From the NCBI GenBank assembly GCA_944470555.2, contig OX104130.1, forward strand, positions 69,631,160 to 69,695,159: a DNA stretch of 64,000 bases, in the 5' to 3' direction. Of the stretch, positions 61,727 through 64,000 are shown piece after piece (the first letter of the stretch is position 1; each line of letters opens with the position of its first letter). The notes under the pieces were generated by a model that saw nothing but the letters and a program-made list of their open reading frames with translations, was not told where the DNA came from and searched no databases. The DNA comes from Heterobilharzia americana. Taxonomy: Eukaryota; Platyhelminthes; Trematoda; Strigeidida; Schistosomatidae. The position numbers and the translations under genes were made by a program.

Positions 61727-62853
61727 GCCAGCACGTGACGGCGACTAACGTCGCTGGCGAGCCACTTCCATGTCGCCTCTTCTTCGTCACTGATCGACAT
61801 TCTGGGATACGCTTCCTAGTTGACACTGGGGCAGAAGCTAGCGTCATCCCACCTACGAAGGAAGAGCGTCTGCGGCCAATGTCTCTGCAACTTCGTGCCG
61901 CCAACGGTTCGCCCATCACAACCTATGGTCGGAGATTCCTCGATCTCAACCTTGGATTGCGTCGTCCCTTTCGTTGGGTTTTCATAGTGGCAGATGTGAC
62001 CACCGGCATTATTGGTATGGATCTCTTGCAGCACTATCAGCTGCTGGTAGATGCTGGCAAGCATAAGTTGATAGATTCTACCACAACACTCTCTGTTTCC
62101 GGTATAGTCACAAAGACGCCGCCCCTCAGTCCCGTGTACTGCACGACGGACGCTTCTAGTCCCTATGCGTCTATCATTCAGTCCTTTCCGGATGTCTTTA
62201 AGCCAAGTCGTTGTGTCCCTTGTGTGACTTCGAACGTTTCTCATCACATAACGACGACTGGCCCGCCAGTATTTGCGAAACCACGGCGATTATCCCCGGA
62301 GAAACTGCGTGCTGTAAAAGCCGAGTTCGAACACATGCTTGAAATGGGAATAATCAGACCATCCAACAGTCCATGGTCTTCACCCTTGCATGTGGTACCC
62401 AAGAACAATGGCATGGACTGGAGGCCTTGTGGTGACTACCGAAGGCTCAACGCTAAAACGATTCCAGATCGTTACCCAGTCCCTCACATTCACGACTTGA
62501 CTGCATCTTTAAAAGGCTCGGTTATCTTCAGTAAGCTTGACTTGACGCGTGCATATCATCAGATCCCGGTTCATCCTGATGATGTTCCCAAGACAGCCGT
62601 CATTACACCGTTTGGTCTTTTTGAGTTCCTCCGTATGCCTTTTGGTCTTCGCAATGCAGCACAAACCTTCCAACGTTTTATTCACGATGTTTTACGTGGA
62701 CTCGATTTCGCCTATGCCTACCTAGACGATATACTAATCGCTAGTCCAGACGAAGACACTCATTTTAACCACTTGAAACAGGTTTTCGCCAGACTGTCAG
62801 AGCATTCGATGACAGTCAACCTGGCCAAATGCCAATTGGCGTTCGTTCACTAA
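61723..62853 (+). CDS. Pol: protease and reverse transcriptase, broken by a frameshift
   Basis: An open frame of about 376 codons. The aspartic protease is at residues 15-115 ([13 protein letters not shown] with the catalytic Asp at residue 34, and a GIIGMDLL flap-side block). RT follows: [59 protein letters not shown] (motif A), [16 protein letters not shown] and AYLDDILIA (catalytic YLDD at 333-336). The frame ends at a TAA (62851-62853), while homologous sense continues at once in another frame, so one base is missing near 62836. No in-frame ATG marks the start, which fits expression by frameshifting from Gag. Few other lesions, which suggests a fairly young copy. Confidence 0.9.
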   Translation: MSQHVTATNVAGEPLPCRLFFVTDRHSGIRFLVDTGAEASVIPPTKEERLRPMSLQLRAANGSPITTYGRRFLDLNLGLRRPFRWVFIVADVTTGIIGMDLLQHYQLLVDAGKHKLIDSTTTLSVSGIVTKTPPLSPVYCTTDASSPYASIIQSFPDVFKPSRCVPCVTSNVSHHITTTGPPVFAKPRRLSPEKLRAVKAEFEHMLEMGIIRPSNSPWSSPLHVVPKNNGMDWRPCGDYRRLNAKTIPDRYPVPHIHDLTASLKGSVIFSKLDLTRAYHQIPVHPDDVPKTAVITPFGLFEFLRMPFGLRNAAQTFQRFIHDVLRGLDFAYAYLDDILIASPDEDTHFNHLKQVFARLSEHSMTVNLAKCQLAFVH

Positions 62854-64000
62854 AATTTTTGGGACACGTTATCGACGAGCAAGGCATTCGCCCACTACCT
62901 GAAAAGGTACAGGCGATCCAAGACTTCCCAGTCCCAGCGTCACTTAAAGCTCTGCGTGTGTTTCTGGGTATGGTGAGCTATTATCGTCGCTTCATTCCCC
63001 AATGTGCACACATTTTGACTGCACTGACCGACCTGCTGAAAAGTAAATGTAAAACTTTCAGCTTGACTCCTGAGGCACTAGAAGCATTTCGCAAGATCAA
63101 AACCGCAATAGCAGACGCCACGATGCTGGTGCATCAAGACGTAAACCTACCTCTTAGCATTGCGGTTGACGCCTCTAACACGGCCATTGGAGCTGTGTTG
63201 CAACAACTTTCGGATCACACTTGGATCCCAGTTGCATTCTTCTCCCGGAAGTTATCCACCTGCGAAATGCGGTACAGCACTTTCGGCAGGGAACTGCTCG
63301 CCATATATGCCTCAGTGAAACATTTTCGTCATTTTGTGGAAGGTCGTGACTTCATCATCTTTACCGACCATAAACCTCTGACGTATGCCTTACACACCAC
63401 TACTGACAGATATTCACCGCGTGAATTACGTCACCTAGATTATATTTCGCAATTCACGTCGGACATCCGTCATATTTCTGGTGCGAATAACCCTGTCGCG
63501 GACGCACTGTCTCGCGTTTGCACCACTACTTTGCCTCGAGCAGTCGACTTACGGAAGATTGCCGAACTTCAGGATTCAGACGAGGAGATTGAAAAACTTC
63601 AACACTCATCCTCTCTGAAGATACAGCGTCTACCGCTCCTGAACAGTGAAGTGTCAATATTGTGCGACACCTCCACAGGCACACCCAGACCGGTTGTTCC
63701 TTTATCCTTGCGTAAGCATGTTTTTGATGCTTTGCACAATCTTTCACATCCTGGCATCCGCGCCACTGACAAGCTCATATCTGCTAGGTTTGTTTGGCCT
63801 GGTATTAACCGTGATGTTCGAAACTGGACACGGTCATGTATTCAGTGCCAACGTTCCAAGGTGAATCGTCACAACATCCCACCACTTGGAACTTTCGCCA
63901 AACCTGACTCACGATTCGCTCATGTCCACTTAGACATTGTCGGCCCACTTCCACCCTCCGATGGATATAGTTACCTACTGACATGTGTCGATAGGTTTAC
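62838..64000 (+). CDS. Pol continued: RT end, RNase H and integrase (runs off the window)
   Basis: Open in frame to the right edge (about 387 codons). It starts with the RT thumb ([30 protein letters not shown]), then RNase H ([48 protein letters not shown] and [14 protein letters not shown]). The integrase zinc-binding HHCC domain follows (HNLSHPG ... CIQCQRSKV), then the start of the catalytic core ([20 protein letters not shown], first catalytic Asp present). Apart from the single shift at about 62836 I saw no stop in this part. The rest of the integrase and the 3' LTR lie outside. Confidence 0.9.

Noticed and set aside
61816..62247. 143-codon minus-strand frame opposite the Ty3/gypsy pol
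   Set aside because: Shadow of the well supported pol frame on the plus strand.
1..64000. CRISPR array, bacterial operon or prophage features
   Set aside because: The window has spliced genes, SINEs and LINEs. There are no regularly spaced direct repeats and no dense coding.

Overview
The window looks like nuclear DNA of a schistosome-type blood fluke (Trematoda, probably Schistosoma). The evidence is strong AT-richness, tRNA-headed short repeats that carry a hammerhead ribozyme (Smalpha-like), RTE-type and Penelope-like retroelements, a CsRn1/Boudicca-like Ty3/gypsy element, and one gene whose first five introns are only 30-42 nt while later ones reach 4.5 kb. I name no species.

One host protein gene is supported. 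It is PWP2 (periodic tryptophan protein 2, a UtpB subunit of the small-subunit processome) on the minus strand, from the ATG at 59728 to the TGA at 41949. I placed 13 exons by reading every splice junction. All introns are GT-AG, all phases agree, and the CDS is 2718 nt (905 residues plus stop).

The rest is mostly transposon debris. 1-41.9 kb holds: a Penelope GIY-YIG end at the left edge; hammerhead-SINE pieces at 1.6-1.9, 11.8, 22.5-22.9 and 31.9-32.3 kb; an internally deleted RTE copy (5.9-6.8 kb); a 5'-truncated RTE copy (18.5-19.6 kb); a full-length but decayed RTE copy (25.57-28.15 kb) inserted into a Penelope element; pieces of a second RTE-like family (20.2-21.8, 35.3-36.3, 38.6-39.1, 41.1 kb); and further tRNA-headed SINEs. 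Long stretches between these show nothing I can name. PWP2 introns hold more of the same families, including a hammerhead motif on the sense strand of intron 10. Upstream of PWP2 lie about 180 nt of unassigned flank, a CR1/L2-like fragment, and the 5' half of a Ty3/gypsy element that runs off the right edge.

PWP2 is the only part with a cell function (18S rRNA maturation). The rest is a record of nested insertion, deletion and inversion of self-copying elements. The most notable items are the hammerheads, the in-frame deletion derivative of the RTE element, and the nested insertion whose empty site can be deduced from its target-site duplication.
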